Part shown: piece by piece, positions 1 through 9,481 of the stretch | Layout: each line of letters opens with the position of its first letter | How positions within the stretch are numbered: the first letter of the stretch is position 1 | From: Caldibacillus thermoamylovorans | Lineage (GTDB): Bacteria; Bacillota; Bacilli; Bacillales; Caldibacillaceae | Assembly (NCBI RefSeq): GCF_000751775.1 | Contig: NZ_CCRF01000064.1 | Span: forward strand, 41,123 to 105,122 | Length of the DNA stretch: 64,000 nt | Direction of reading: 5' to 3' | Made by a program: the position numbers and the translations under genes | Notes under the pieces: model-generated | The model's input: the letters and a program-made list of their open reading frames with translations, nothing else | Told to the model about the DNA's origin: nothing | The model's database searches: none

Positions 1-436
1 CTTGAGGGGCATAGACAACTAATTTTTTTAAAGGCATTTCATATGTAGGTACAAGTACTTCCGTTTCCAGCAAACCCAGTTTGTCTGCCAACAGGTCATT
101 AACCCCGCCAAAGGTGACATCTAAATTGGTATGGGCAGCATAGACGGCAATATCGTGTTTCAATAATTTTGAAATAATTCTTCCATACGACTCTTCTGTC
201 CGGATTGTTTTTAAAGGATGATAAATTAACGGGTGATGACTGATGATCAGCTGGGCGTCTTTATCAATCGCTTCATCAACAACATCTTCCACAACATCGA
301 GCGCAACTAAAACATTTTTTACCGGCTGATTAAGCGAGCCTACCAATAAGCCTATTTTATCTCCTTCCATAGCGAGTTCTTTTGGAGCAAATTGTTCAAA
401 TAACTGGATGACTTCATGCCCGTTCGGTATTTTCAT
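1..436 (-). CDS. Nif3-like dinuclear metal-centre protein (YqfO family), 3' end beyond window
   Basis: The reading frame starts at ATG 436 behind GGAGG with a 9-base gap and runs off the left edge, so only about 145 N-terminal residues are visible. Family: Nif3/DUF34, dinuclear metal proteins. Visible metal-ligand candidates are the HHP motif (about residues 67-69, in LIISHHPL) and AHTNLD (about 101-106). Its start overlaps the end of trmK by 23 bases, the same trmK-yqfO pairing seen in B. subtilis, which points to translational coupling. The biochemical function of the family is unsettled (GTP cyclohydrolase-like or regulatory roles have been proposed). Family assignment is firm; function is not. 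Confidence 0.85.
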   Translation of the reverse strand, partial: MKIPNGHEVIQLFEQFAPKELAMEGDKIGLLVGSLNQPVKNVLVALDVVEDVVDEAIDKDAQLIISHHPLIYHPLKTIRTEESYGRIISKLLKHDIAVYAAHTNLDVTFGGVNDLLADKLGLLETEVLVPTYEMPLKKLVVYAPQ

Positions 437-1145
437 CCGGAAAAACCTCCTTATACCACTGGATATATTTTTTCAACTCTGATTTCTTCCTGATAATTGC
501 TACAGTTTCTTTTGCTTTATCAAGTTCTTCCAAGACTCGCAACCATTCATTATACTCCCGTTTCCATTTTTTATAAAAAACGTGATTTTTCTCTTTTATA
601 AGAAACGGACCAAAAAAAACTTGCTTTTCTTTATCCTCATCATTGCAATAAGGAGCTTCACTGTCTCCTTGCTCAGCAACTAAAATTTCATAAATATGAC
701 CATCTTCTTCTAAAATTTTTTCCTTAACTAATTTCCAGTTATGATTGAGCAACCACAATCGAATCTGATCGGCTGCCAAATTCGGTTGCAAAATTAGCCG
801 GCTAACTTGATGTAGTTTTTCCTTCCCGTTATCCAAAATGGAAGAAATCAATGCTCCGCCCATTCCGGCAATGGTTATGCAATCTACCGAATCTGTTTCC
901 TTTAAAACCGCCAGACCATCACCTTTCCGGACATCAATGAATTGTTCAAATTGATATGCTTTTACACTTGATTTTGCCGCTAACAATGGACCATCCGCTA
1001 CTTCTCCGGCAATCGCCTTTTTCACAATTTTGTTTTTCACACAATAGATTGGCAAGTAAGCATGATCAGAACCAATATCAGCCAGAATGCTGTCCTTTGG
1101 TATGTAAGTGGTTATTTCCTTAAGTCTTTCAGCTAATTTTATCAT
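414..1145 (-). CDS. trmK: tRNA (adenine-22-N1)-methyltransferase TrmK
   Basis: About 243 residues from ATG 1145, preceded by GGTGAG; a longer frame reaching position 1217 has no ribosome site and does not match the family start (MIKLAERL). Class I SAM-dependent fold: LADIGSDHAYLPI near residues 22-34 is the SAM-binding motif I, and IAGMGGALI the motif IV region typical of TrmK/YqfN. The enzyme methylates N1 of A22 in the D-arm of certain bacterial tRNAs. A lysine/glutamate-rich C-terminal helical region follows. It is co-transcribed with the Nif3-like gene, whose start it overlaps. Known homologues are essential in some Gram-positive pathogens; that is family knowledge, not visible here. Confidence 0.9.
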   Translation of the reverse strand: MIKLAERLKEITTYIPKDSILADIGSDHAYLPIYCVKNKIVKKAIAGEVADGPLLAAKSSVKAYQFEQFIDVRKGDGLAVLKETDSVDCITIAGMGGALISSILDNGKEKLHQVSRLILQPNLAADQIRLWLLNHNWKLVKEKILEEDGHIYEILVAEQGDSEAPYCNDEDKEKQVFFGPFLIKEKNHVFYKKWKREYNEWLRVLEELDKAKETVAIIRKKSELKKYIQWYKEVFPDENTERA

Positions 1146-1318
1146 AAAACAAAACTCACCAAACTTTCCATTCTTTCCACTATCTATTAAATTACAGGAA
1201 AACAAAAAGTTTTTCAATCAAAGAAAAGGACTCCCCACTGTCACTTTCCTAAATGAATCAAGTGAATGTTCCACTGTTCATCAGTTAAGTGACTTTATTT
1301 GGAAGCCCTTTTCTTATA

Positions 1319-1675
1319 CTATTCAAGTGACATAAGCCAATCGGCCATGGCATCGAGACTTTCGGCTGGAACTAACCCTTTCGGCATTGCCCCCCGACCA
1401 TTTTGCAAAACTTCTTTAATTTCATCTTTTGATAAACGCTCGTCAACACCCTTCAGCTCAGGACCCATTGCACCTTCGTAATTTTGGCCATGGCAAGTGA
1501 AACATGATTTTTGATAAATTTCTTCCGGTGTTGCGGCTTGGGCGACATTCCCCTTTTCAGAATCTTTTCCCTCTGCTTCTTTACTGTCATTCACCCCAAT
1601 AATTGAAAGTGCTACCATAAGCCCGATACCTAAAACCATGATTAATAGATAAGGAAATATTGCATTGCGTTTCAT
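1319..1675 (-). CDS. cccA: Membrane-anchored cytochrome c550
   Basis: 118 residues from ATG 1675, behind AAAGGGGAG. An N-terminal uncleaved membrane anchor (about residues 6-27, FPYLLIMVLGIGLMV) is followed by a flexible charged linker and a single class I cytochrome c domain: haem attachment CFTCH, and methionine ligand likely in RGAMPKGL. It carries electrons on the outer face of the membrane, feeding a cytochrome c oxidase. Length and design match B. subtilis CccA (about 120 aa). It sits next to sigA as in other Bacillus chromosomes but is a separate unit, with no terminator clearly visible between it and trmK. Confidence 0.92.
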   Translation of the reverse strand: MKRNAIFPYLLIMVLGIGLMVALSIIGVNDSKEAEGKDSEKGNVAQAATPEEIYQKSCFTCHGQNYEGAMGPELKGVDERLSKDEIKEVLQNGRGAMPKGLVPAESLDAMADWLMSLE

Positions 1676-2047
1676 CCTTTTCTCCCCTTTGCCCAAATAC
1701 TCATGATAACATTTGCAAACTATTCTTATTTTACTTGAAAAAGCTGTAAAGGGGAAGTGGTTAATACGAAAGAGCTGTAGTTTTCACAATTTGGACAAAA
1801 TTTAACTGTTTTCACTACTTGACAAAATGAAAGGAAACTCTATCACCTTTAAATCATCATGGACAAAAAAATTTACAATAGCCATTTGCAAATTCATTTC
1901 ATTTTTTATAAAATAGATGTCAAATAGTGTGAAAGCGAATACGAAATGAAAATTCATTCGTTTGGCGAGATTTGTGGCGATTCATGCTGTGTCGCTCATC
2001 TGTAGATCATGGCTTTTTCGGTGTATGACGCTTATGTGCCAAAAAAC
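1676..2047. other. Non-coding gap between cccA and the sigA-side repeats
   Basis: About 370 AT-rich bases with no credible gene on either strand. It should hold the cccA promoter on the minus strand; I see no clear -35/-10 pair I would defend. A short self-complementary stretch (GAAATGAAAATTCATT, about 1955-1970) is present. The tandem repeat described separately begins at its right edge. Confidence 0.5.
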
Positions 2048-2243
2048 TTTTAAGAACGCTTAACTTATTATCTGGTCTTATATTTACTTATAAAAATTTA
2101 AGAACGTTTTACCTTATTATCTGGCCTATATTAACGTACAAAAACATTAAGGACACTTAAGCACAACTATCTTGCCTGTATTTTCTTGCAACAATTTTTT
2201 AAGGACATTTTACCTTATTATCCGGTCTCCATTTACGTACAAC
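2048..2243. repeat. Four degenerate tandem repeats of 48-52 bases downstream of sigA
   Basis: Four successive units begin with TTAAGAACG or TTAAGGACA at about 2050, 2098, 2147 and 2199. Each continues with a CTTATTATC(T/C)GG core (worn in unit 3) and ends with a T/ACGTACAA-like segment. Unit 2 reads TTTTACCTTATTATCTGGCC, and unit 4 TTTTACCTTATTATCCGGTC. No open frame crosses it. It lies between the sigA terminator and the cccA promoter region. Confidence 0.75.
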
Positions 2244-2247
2244 AAAA

Positions 2248-2274
2248 TTGGTTTGCCTTTCTTAGACAAACCAA
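2248..2274 (-). terminator. Rho-independent terminator of the dnaG-sigA operon
   Basis: Perfect 8-base inverted repeat TTGGTTTG / CAAACCAA with an 11-base loop, 13 bases past the sigA stop codon. On the minus strand the stem is followed by TTTTGTTG. Confidence 0.75.
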
Positions 2275-2286
2275 TCAAAGGTAATT

Positions 2287-3411
2287 TTATTCCAGGAAAT
2301 CTTTTAATCGTTTACTACGGCTTGGATGTCGCAATTTCCGTAAAGCTTTCGCCTCAATTTGGCGAATCCGTTCACGGGTGACACCAAAGACTTTGCCGAC
2401 TTCTTCTAAAGTACGTGTACGTCCATCGTCAAGACCAAAACGGAGACGTAATACATTTTCTTCACGATCTGTTAATGTATCTAAGACGTCTTCCAATTGT
2501 TCTTTTAACATTTCGTAGGCTGCATGGTCAGAAGGAGATGTCGCCTCCTGATCTTCAATAAAGTCGCCTAAATGGGAATCGTCTTCTTCACCGATTGGAG
2601 TTTCTAAAGATACAGGTTCTTGAGCAATCTTTAAGATTTCCCTTACTTTTTCAGGCGTTAAATCCATTTCTTCAGCTATTTCTTCCGGTGTTGGTTCCCG
2701 GCCTAAATCTTGCAATAATTGCCGTTGGACACGAATTAATTTATTTATTGTTTCAACCATATGAACCGGAATACGAATGGTTCGCGCTTGGTCTGCAATG
2801 GCTCTGGTAATCGCTTGACGTATCCACCACGTTGCATACGTGCTAAATTTAAATCCTTTTGTATAATCAAATTTTTCAACAGCCTTGATTAAGCCCATAT
2901 TCCCTTCTTGGATTAAGTCAAGGAAAAGCATTCCACGGCCTACATAACGTTTGGCAATACTTACAACAAGTCGTAAATTTGCCTCAGCGAGCCTTCTTTT
3001 TGCCTCCTCATCTCCTTGGGCAATCCTTTCAGCTAGTTCGATTTCTTCTTCAGGGGTTAATAGATCAACACGACCGATTTCCTTCAAGTACATTCGAACA
3101 GGATCATTAATTTTGACACCGGGAGGAACACTCAAATCATTTAAATCAAATTCCTCTTCATTTTCCAGATCCTCTTCATCCGGTTGTTCGATATCTTCTT
3201 CATGATCTTCTATTAATTGAATGCCCTGTTCAGACAATTGATCGTAAAACTCATCCATATGTTCTGCATCTAACTCAAATTGAGCTAAATTTTGAGCGAT
3301 TGTATCGTAAGAGAGACTACCTCTTTTTTTACCTAACTCAATTAATTGGTCTTTCACTTGATCGATTGTGAGTTCAGAATCTTCATTGGAACGTGCTGAC
3401 TTCTCAGTCAT
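2287..3411 (-). CDS. sigA: Primary sigma factor SigA (RpoD, sigma-43)
   Basis: 374 residues from ATG 3411, behind GGAAGGAGGGG with good spacing. Layout: region 1.1 (1-75), an acidic linker (about 70-92), region 1.2 (about 100-130), regions 2.1-2.4 (about 135-212, including the -10 recognition helix [18 protein letters not shown] at 191-208), region 3 (about 213-295) and region 4 (about 300-374, with the -35 recognition helix [18 protein letters not shown]). It directs housekeeping transcription. The gene follows dnaG after 21 bases, the conserved macromolecular-synthesis arrangement without rpsU in the same unit. A terminator lies just downstream. Length and every conserved region are intact. 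Confidence 0.99.
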   Translation of the reverse strand: MTEKSARSNEDSELTIDQVKDQLIELGKKRGSLSYDTIAQNLAQFELDAEHMDEFYDQLSEQGIQLIEDHEEDIEQPDEEDLENEEEFDLNDLSVPPGVKINDPVRMYLKEIGRVDLLTPEEEIELAERIAQGDEEAKRRLAEANLRLVVSIAKRYVGRGMLFLDLIQEGNMGLIKAVEKFDYTKGFKFSTYATWWIRQAITRAIADQARTIRIPVHMVETINKLIRVQRQLLQDLGREPTPEEIAEEMDLTPEKVREILKIAQEPVSLETPIGEEDDSHLGDFIEDQEATSPSDHAAYEMLKEQLEDVLDTLTDREENVLRLRFGLDDGRTRTLEEVGKVFGVTRERIRQIEAKALRKLRHPSRSKRLKDFLE

Positions 3412-3432
3412 ATGTTCCCCTCCTTCCAACAA

Positions 3433-5232
3433 TTAAAGCGATTTTCTTAATTGAATGATTTCATTAGCAATTTCTGCAGCTCTTTTTACATCATGTTGAC
3501 GTTCTGCCTCGATGCTTTCTCTTTCTTTCTCTTTTATTTTTAACCATTTATGTTGATTAACTACATGCTTGATATAATCTTGAAATTCTCTATCGGTTAC
3601 TTCTTCAGCTATAGAGATCATCCCAATCTCTGCAACAAGTTTCTTTAAATGTTGATCATTAAGGAAATTTAAAAATTGAGTTAAATCAGGCTCATTCCCT
3701 TCCTCATAAAATCCATATAAATATGTGACAATCGCTTGATGATCATCCAAATTAAACGGGATGTCTTGCAAGGCTTTTTGCACACGCTGTGTAAATGTGA
3801 CACTTTTTAACATATGAGCAATTAATATTCGTTCCGCATTTTCGAAAGCTTTTCGCGCAGGCTTTTGAGACATGATGGAAACGGGGACTCGATTTTGTTG
3901 TTCTTGTTTTTTCAACCCTTTTTTATGCATATAGTATAGCTGTCTTTCTTGCTGTTTCAAAGCATCTAACGATAGAGAAAATTCATCTGCTAATTGACGT
4001 AAATAAACATCCCTTTCTATGGCATTATCCATCGTTGCTATATCTCCTAATACTTGTTCGATATAAGCAAGGCGATCTCCTTCATTCTTGAGATTTTTTC
4101 CTGTTTGGTAATACTTCATTTTAAATGCCATAAAGGTTAAACTTGTCCCAATTACTTTATTAATAAATGCGTCGGAACCATGTGTAAGAATATACTCATC
4201 AGGATCTTTTGCCTCCGGTATCATTGCTACTTGAACGGTACAACCTGCCTTCTGGAGTAGTTCACCTGCTTTCAACGTTGCACTTTGACCTGCCGAATCA
4301 GAATCAAAACATAAAATGACACGTTCGGCATTTCGTTTAATCATATGAACATGTTCTTCCGTCAAAGCGGTTCCCATCGCCCCGATTCCATTATCAACTC
4401 CGGCTCCATATGCAGCAATACAATCAGCAAAGCCTTCAAAAATGACCAATGATTGTTTTTTTCGTATGGATGATCGGGCTTGATAGAAATTGTATAATGT
4501 CTTTCCCTTGTGAAAAATAGGCGTTTCCGGGCTGTTTAAATATTTCGGCTCCCCTTTATGCATTACACGACCGGAAAATGCAACTGTATTTCCTTTCATA
4601 TCAAAGATGGGGAAAATAATTCTTCCCCGAAATCGGTCAAAATATTGATGGTTGGACTCACTTTTAATAATAAGTCCGGCCTTTTCAAGAAGTTCTTCTG
4701 AAAATCCCCGTGATTTTAAAAATTTCAAGCTTGTATCCCATTCATTTAAACAATAGCCAATTTGAAAATGATCAATCATCTCGCGGGTAAAGTTCCGTCT
4801 AGTCAAATATTCCAACGCTTCCTGACCCTTGTTAGTATTTACCAATAAATGGTGATAAAATTGTCTTAATAACTCATGGGCTTCGATCATTTTATCATAG
4901 GTATTGGTGCCCGGCGTTTTACTTTGGGATACATTTATATGTAAAGGAATATTTGCCATCCCGGCTAATTTGATTGCTGCTTCTTGAAAAGAGAGGCCTT
5001 CTATATCCATCAAGAAAGAAAAAACATTTCCTCCCGCACCGCAACCGAAACAATGATATATTTGCTTATCAGGTGATACGGAAAAAGAAGGAGATTTTTC
5101 ATTGTGAAACGGACAAAGCCCGAAGTAATTGCGGCCCTGTTTTTTTAAATGAACAAAATTACTGATGACTTCCACTATATCAACAGATTGGCTAATTTGT
5201 TTCACTATTTCATTTGGAATACGTTCTGCCAT
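3433..5232 (-). CDS. dnaG: DNA primase
   Basis: 599 residues from ATG 5232 behind GGTGGAG; an upstream in-frame start at 5268 lacks a ribosome site. N-terminal CHC2 zinc-binding domain with C40, H43, C61, C64; central catalytic core with the Toprim motifs (VIFEGFADCIAAYG and LCFDSDSAG, supplying the acidic residues that bind magnesium); C-terminal DnaB helicase-interaction domain (about 450-599). It makes RNA primers for lagging-strand synthesis and initiation. It is first in the dnaG-sigA pair, with a plausible sigma-A promoter far upstream (5672-5700). Confidence 0.98.
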   Translation of the reverse strand: MAERIPNEIVKQISQSVDIVEVISNFVHLKKQGRNYFGLCPFHNEKSPSFSVSPDKQIYHCFGCGAGGNVFSFLMDIEGLSFQEAAIKLAGMANIPLHINVSQSKTPGTNTYDKMIEAHELLRQFYHHLLVNTNKGQEALEYLTRRNFTREMIDHFQIGYCLNEWDTSLKFLKSRGFSEELLEKAGLIIKSESNHQYFDRFRGRIIFPIFDMKGNTVAFSGRVMHKGEPKYLNSPETPIFHKGKTLYNFYQARSSIRKKQSLVIFEGFADCIAAYGAGVDNGIGAMGTALTEEHVHMIKRNAERVILCFDSDSAGQSATLKAGELLQKAGCTVQVAMIPEAKDPDEYILTHGSDAFINKVIGTSLTFMAFKMKYYQTGKNLKNEGDRLAYIEQVLGDIATMDNAIERDVYLRQLADEFSLSLDALKQQERQLYYMHKKGLKKQEQQNRVPVSIMSQKPARKAFENAERILIAHMLKSVTFTQRVQKALQDIPFNLDDHQAIVTYLYGFYEEGNEPDLTQFLNFLNDQHLKKLVAEIGMISIAEEVTDREFQDYIKHVVNQHKWLKIKEKERESIEAERQHDVKRAAEIANEIIQLRKSL

Positions 5233-5764
5233 GAGAACATCTCCACCCATTATAAGTATTCGATTCATTTTTTATTAATCCTGCAAAAATCGACAAAAAT
5301 CTTATTTCGATTTTTACGTTTACAACATTAAAATTTAATATGAGCATTCAAATTCCCATTTTTTTATAAAAAATTATGCTCAAAGTACCATATTTTGATT
5401 TTCTATATTTAAGCATGTTTCGCGTAAAATTCCCTCTAAATCCTTGTCGGGAGCTAACCAGTATATAGCCTATATTTAGAAATTCTACATTCCTCCACAA
5501 ATTCCTTCTTAAAAAGACAAATTTCATAGGAATGACATAATTTCCTTTTTATGTTTGAAAAATTCGTGTCGAAAAATTTTTAAACGATTTTCTTGACTTT
5601 CATCACTACTAAGTTTATTCTTAAAACCCAAAGTCTAAACCTCTATTCGCGAATTTTCCGTACAATTTTTTATTATAGTATAAATAAATATTTTTTTCCA
5701 TTCCATTATTTGTGATTTTGACCAAAGACTGGTTTTTATTCAAAATTTACGAAAACAGCTTAAG
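5233..5764. other. Long AT-rich gap between dnaG and yqfL
   Basis: About 530 bases with no gene. In B. subtilis the small gene yqxD lies here; no remnant of it is recognisable. Visible structure: an inverted repeat AAAAATCG / CGATTTTT (5286-5316), a GAGCAT / ATGCTC pair enclosing an A/T run (about 5342-5381), and the promoter listed at 5672-5700. Base composition is lower in GC than the flanking genes. Confidence 0.6.
5672..5700 (-). promoter_or_regulatory. Candidate sigma-A promoter for dnaG-sigA
   Basis: On the minus strand TGGAAA (4 of 6 to TTGACA), a 17-base spacer, then a perfect TATAAT (5672-5677). It would leave a leader of about 430 bases before dnaG. The -10 and spacing are good, the -35 is weak, and such matches are not rare in AT-rich DNA. 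Confidence 0.4.
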
Positions 5765-5821
5765 CAAAAAAATAGAGGTGTCCCACTTTTGTCACTGATG
5801 GATATATCAATGAGTGGGGAC
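5765..5821 (-). terminator. Terminator after yqfL, made from a hairpin repeat
   Basis: GTCCCACT (5779-5786) pairs with AGTGGGGAC (5813-5821) with one bulge; on the minus strand it is followed by a U-rich run (5765-5771). It starts 12 bases past the yqfL stop. Its loop-side sequence GATATATCAATGAGTGGGG recurs at 43433. Confidence 0.65.
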
Positions 5822-5832
5822 TACCCCGTTCC

Positions 5833-6648
5833 TTACTTATTACCTATATTTTTTTTATAATAATTGACAATCAAATTCGCCGTTTCTTCAACCGCTTTAT
5901 TCGTTACATCAACCAGATAACAGCCGATTCGATCGGTAATCTTTTCAAAATAAGCTAATTCTTCCTTAATTCTTTCCATTCTCGCATAATTCGCCCTTTC
6001 ATCTAACCCTAAAGCAATAAGTCTTTCTTTTCGTATATAGTTTAATTGGTCGGGACTAATTTTTAAACCGATGCATTTTCTCTTGTCAATTTCGAAGAGC
6101 TCTTCCGGTGGTTCTACCTCGGGAACAATTGGAACATTAGCCACTTTGAATCGCTTTAAGGCAAGAAATTGGGACAGTGGTGTTTTCGATGTTCTGGAAA
6201 CGCCGATCAATACAATATCTGCTTTTAAGATTCCGTTTGGGTCTTTTCCATCATCGTACTTTACCGCAAATTCGATTGCTTCGATCTTTTTAAAGTAATC
6301 TTCATCTAATTTTCTGACAAGGCCAGGTTCGTATTTTGGCGTGACTCCTGACATTTTTTCAAATTTATCAATTAAAGGTCCTAAAACATCAAAGGCAAAA
6401 ATATTTTCACTTTTCGCATGTTGTGATAAATATTTGCGCATTTCCGGTTTCACCAATGTAAAAACAATAATACCTTGATTTAATTTGGCAAGCGATATTA
6501 CCTCATCAATGGTGGTAAAGTCCTCAACATAAGGAATTCTTTGCAAATCCACGCCCGCCCCGTTGAATTGGCTGATCGCTGCTTTCGTTACTAGTTCAAC
6601 CGTCTCTCCTACTGAATCCGATACTACATATATCGGAGGTCTCGTCAT
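5833..6648 (-). CDS. yqfL: PPDK/PEP-synthase regulatory protein (bifunctional kinase/pyrophosphorylase), YqfL
   Basis: 271 residues from ATG 6648, behind AAGGAGATG. DUF299 family: N-terminal [11 protein letters not shown] and the phosphate-binding loop [14 protein letters not shown] (about 152-165). Members inactivate pyruvate phosphate dikinase (or PEP synthase) by ADP-dependent threonine phosphorylation and reactivate it by Pi-dependent dephosphorylation. It follows ccpN after 19 bases; in B. subtilis the two genes form an operon tied to gluconeogenesis control. No PPDK gene lies in this window, so the substrate is inferred from the family. Confidence 0.93.
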   Translation of the reverse strand: MTRPPIYVVSDSVGETVELVTKAAISQFNGAGVDLQRIPYVEDFTTIDEVISLAKLNQGIIVFTLVKPEMRKYLSQHAKSENIFAFDVLGPLIDKFEKMSGVTPKYEPGLVRKLDEDYFKKIEAIEFAVKYDDGKDPNGILKADIVLIGVSRTSKTPLSQFLALKRFKVANVPIVPEVEPPEELFEIDKRKCIGLKISPDQLNYIRKERLIALGLDERANYARMERIKEELAYFEKITDRIGCYLVDVTNKAVEETANLIVNYYKKNIGNK

Positions 6649-6667
6649 TTGAGTATCATCTCCTTAA

Positions 6668-7303
6668 TTAATCCTCATTAAACAGGGAGACAAATGCTTT
6701 TGTGATATTGGATTTTGTAATTCTTCCAACTACTTCATAACCATTGTCCCGCTCTCTTACAATTGGTATCGCATCAATTTGTTTTTCAATTAATTTTTCT
6801 GCAACATGGATGAGTAAATCATCACCCTTACACATCGTAATATTCGGCATGCGCGTCATAATAATATGGACAGGGACCGTGTTCAAATCTTGTTTGCCGA
6901 TGCTTGCTCGTAAACAGTCTTTTCTTGATAAGGCACCAACTAACAAATTATCATTATCAACAACAAATAACGTGCCAACGTCTTCTAGAAACATCGTTAC
7001 GATTGCATCATAGACGGTCACATTTTCATTAACTACAACCGGAATCGACTTGAAATCATTTACTTTTATTTTTTTTATGCTTTCTGACAGTAATTGTGTA
7101 CTGCTTTTGCCGGTATAAAAATAGCCGACACGCGGCCTTGCATCCAAAAATCCGGCCATGGTCAGGATGGCTAAATCCGGACGCAAGGTTGCACGTGTTA
7201 AGTTTAATTTATCTGCAATATGTTCACCTGTTATCGGACCATTTTCTTTAACGATTTCAATAATTTTTTCTTGCCGTTTACTTAGTTCTATTTTACTCAC
7301 CAC
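6668..7303 (-). CDS. ccpN: Transcriptional repressor CcpN (HTH plus CBS pair)
   Basis: 211 residues. N-terminal winged-helix DNA-binding domain (about 1-60, RQEKIIEIVKENGPITGEHIADKLNLTRATLRPDLAIL), then two CBS domains (about 75-211) that in CcpN bind adenine nucleotides. CcpN represses gluconeogenic genes (gapB, pckA) when glycolytic substrates are present. The start is weak: two consecutive GTG codons at 7303 and 7300 follow a poor GGGTGG-like site, so either may initiate. It is followed by yqfL in the same unit. A candidate promoter lies about 40 bases upstream. Confidence 0.93.
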   Translation of the reverse strand: MVSKIELSKRQEKIIEIVKENGPITGEHIADKLNLTRATLRPDLAILTMAGFLDARPRVGYFYTGKSSTQLLSESIKKIKVNDFKSIPVVVNENVTVYDAIVTMFLEDVGTLFVVDNDNLLVGALSRKDCLRASIGKQDLNTVPVHIIMTRMPNITMCKGDDLLIHVAEKLIEKQIDAIPIVRERDNGYEVVGRITKSNITKAFVSLFNED

Positions 7304-7340
7304 CCGACTAAGCCAAAAATAACATATGATTCTCTAGTTA

Positions 7341-7368
7341 ATTATATACTATTTTCCAAAACAGACAA
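7341..7368 (-). promoter_or_regulatory. Candidate sigma-A promoter for ccpN-yqfL
   Basis: Minus strand TTGTCT (7363-7368), 16-base spacer, TATAAT (7341-7346), about 38 bases ahead of the GTG start. Confidence 0.5.
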
Positions 7369-7417
7369 ATTAGACATATCTATTTTAAGAAAGTTTACCA
7401 ATTATATGTTGTAATTA

Positions 7418-9481
7418 TTATTTTACAATAATCATTGAAAATTGGGCGAATCCACCAATTAGATTTGAAAGACTTTTTAATAAGGACAAGCGATTGTTGC
7501 GAATTTGTTCTGCATCGACCATAACCATTGTTTGATCAAAAAACTGATTGATTGGATTTTTTAAACGAACCAGCAGTTGATAATATTGTTCCGGATCTGT
7601 TTCATACAATTGGCTTTTCATTTGTTGATAGGCTTCATACAATTGACTTTCCGTCTCATTTTCAAACAGTCCCGGGTCAATTTCGATCGCTTCCTCAAAT
7701 TTTTTTGTAATATTAATTACCCGACTGAGCGCTTCAACATTTTCTTTAAAACCGGCTTCCTCTTTTTTGTGATCAAGGATGGCGGCTTTTTCAATAAGTG
7801 ATTTTACATCTCGAATCGGTGCTTCAAGAACCGCATCAACAATATCATAACGAATTCCTTTCTCTGCCAACAAATGTTTAAACCGTAGTTGGAAGAAAGA
7901 AAACATATCCGCAAAAACTTCTTGTTCATTCCGTTTTGAAAATTTGACTGTTTGTTTAATACTTTCTTTTAATAAAGCAGTGAAGTCAATGTTCCAACCT
8001 TTATTAGCCAAAATTTGGACAACACCCGTCGCTTGTCTTCTTAAACTATACGGATCTTGAGAACCGCTTGGAATTAACCCGATGGAAAAGATGGAAGCAA
8101 TCGTATCCAATTTATCGGCAATACTGACGACAGCACCCGCTTCTGTTTCAGGAAGTTCGCCGTCTGCATTTTTTGGCATATAGTGTTCATTAATCGCTTT
8201 GGCAACTAATGGATTTTCACCATGAATCACAGCGTATTTTTCTCCCATAATCCCCTGAAGTTCCGGGAATTCGTCCACCATTTGCGTCACAAGGTCAAAT
8301 TTACAAATTTCCGCTGCACGCAATGTATGTTCTTGCATCTCCTTACTTACAGGTAGTTGTTGCAAGATATATTGTGATAAAGATTTGATCCGCTGTAATT
8401 TTTCTTTGTATGTTCCGATTTGATCATGATAAACGACCTTTTCCAATTTATTAATCGCATCATTAATCGATAATTTTTGATCTTCTTCATAAAAGAAAAC
8501 AGCATCTTGAAGCCTGGCACGAATCACCTTTTCATTCCCTCTTCGTACATTGTCAAGATGATTGGCGTCTCCATTTCGAACTGTAATAAAATAATTTAAT
8601 AAACGGCCGCTTTCATCTTTTACCGGGAAGTACCGCTGATGCTCTTTCATCGTAGTAATTAATACTTCTTCCGGTAGTTGCAAATATTCCTTTTCAAAAG
8701 AACCAAATAACACAGTAGGATATTCAACAAGGTTGCTAACTTCATCTAATAAATCGGGATCGATTGGGACATGCCAATTCTTTTCATTTTCTAATTGATG
8801 AATTTGTTCTAGAATCATCGCTTTCCTTTCTTCGTAATCGACCATCACATGTTGGGCGAGCAATGCTGTTTTATATTCTTTCGGTTCACGGATAACGATT
8901 TCCTGACCGAGGAAACGATGTCCATATGTTTTGTTGCTTGCTTTCACATTCGTAATTTCGATTGGGAGTATTTGACTGCCGTATAAAGCAATAATCCAGC
9001 GAATCGGTCGAATATAGCGAAGATCAAAATCTGCCCATCTCATGTTTTTTGGAAATGATAAACCGGTAATCACTTCTTTTAAGTTTATCAATACATCCAT
9101 GGTATTGCGACCTTGAATATGTTTAGCAACATGGACATATTCAGTACCGTCGATTTCTTTAAAATAAATATCATCCACGGTTTTCCCTTGCCCTCTAGTA
9201 AAACCTGCAGCAGCCTTTGTCCAATTGCCGTTTTCATCAAGAGCGATTTTTTTCGCAGGTCCTTTCACTTCTTCATGTAAGTCATCTTGCTTTTCATTGA
9301 CTTCTTCCACGAGAACAGCAAGTCTTCTTGGTGTTGAATAAACATGGATCTTTCCAAAACCGATATGTTGTTCCGTTAGTAGTTCTCGCACCCGATCCGC
9401 AAGTTGATTGGCGGCATCTAATACAAACCGGGCAGGTATCTCTTCAAGACCGATTTCCAGTAATAAATCCGATTTATTCAT
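7418..9481 (-). CDS. glyS: Glycyl-tRNA synthetase beta subunit
   Basis: 687 residues. ATG 9481 is preferred over ATG 9487 because AAAGGGG ends only one base before the latter but seven before the former. Full-length GlyS of the alpha2-beta2 bacterial type, opening with [15 protein letters not shown], with an HD-like central domain and a C-terminal anticodon-binding (DALR-like) domain. It works with GlyQ to charge tRNA-Gly. It overlaps the 3' end of glyQ by 8 bases, so the two are translationally coupled, and both are under the upstream glycine T-box. Confidence 0.97.
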   Translation of the reverse strand: MNKSDLLLEIGLEEIPARFVLDAANQLADRVRELLTEQHIGFGKIHVYSTPRRLAVLVEEVNEKQDDLHEEVKGPAKKIALDENGNWTKAAAGFTRGQGKTVDDIYFKEIDGTEYVHVAKHIQGRNTMDVLINLKEVITGLSFPKNMRWADFDLRYIRPIRWIIALYGSQILPIEITNVKASNKTYGHRFLGQEIVIREPKEYKTALLAQHVMVDYEERKAMILEQIHQLENEKNWHVPIDPDLLDEVSNLVEYPTVLFGSFEKEYLQLPEEVLITTMKEHQRYFPVKDESGRLLNYFITVRNGDANHLDNVRRGNEKVIRARLQDAVFFYEEDQKLSINDAINKLEKVVYHDQIGTYKEKLQRIKSLSQYILQQLPVSKEMQEHTLRAAEICKFDLVTQMVDEFPELQGIMGEKYAVIHGENPLVAKAINEHYMPKNADGELPETEAGAVVSIADKLDTIASIFSIGLIPSGSQDPYSLRRQATGVVQILANKGWNIDFTALLKESIKQTVKFSKRNEQEVFADMFSFFQLRFKHLLAEKGIRYDIVDAVLEAPIRDVKSLIEKAAILDHKKEEAGFKENVEALSRVINITKKFEEAIEIDPGLFENETESQLYEAYQQMKSQLYETDPEQYYQLLVRLKNPINQFFDQTMVMVDAEQIRNNRLSLLKSLSNLIGGFAQFSMIIVK

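Noticed and set aside
2048..2243. CRISPR array
   Set aside because: The units are contiguous and diverged along their whole length; there are no identical repeats separated by unique spacers and no cas genes.
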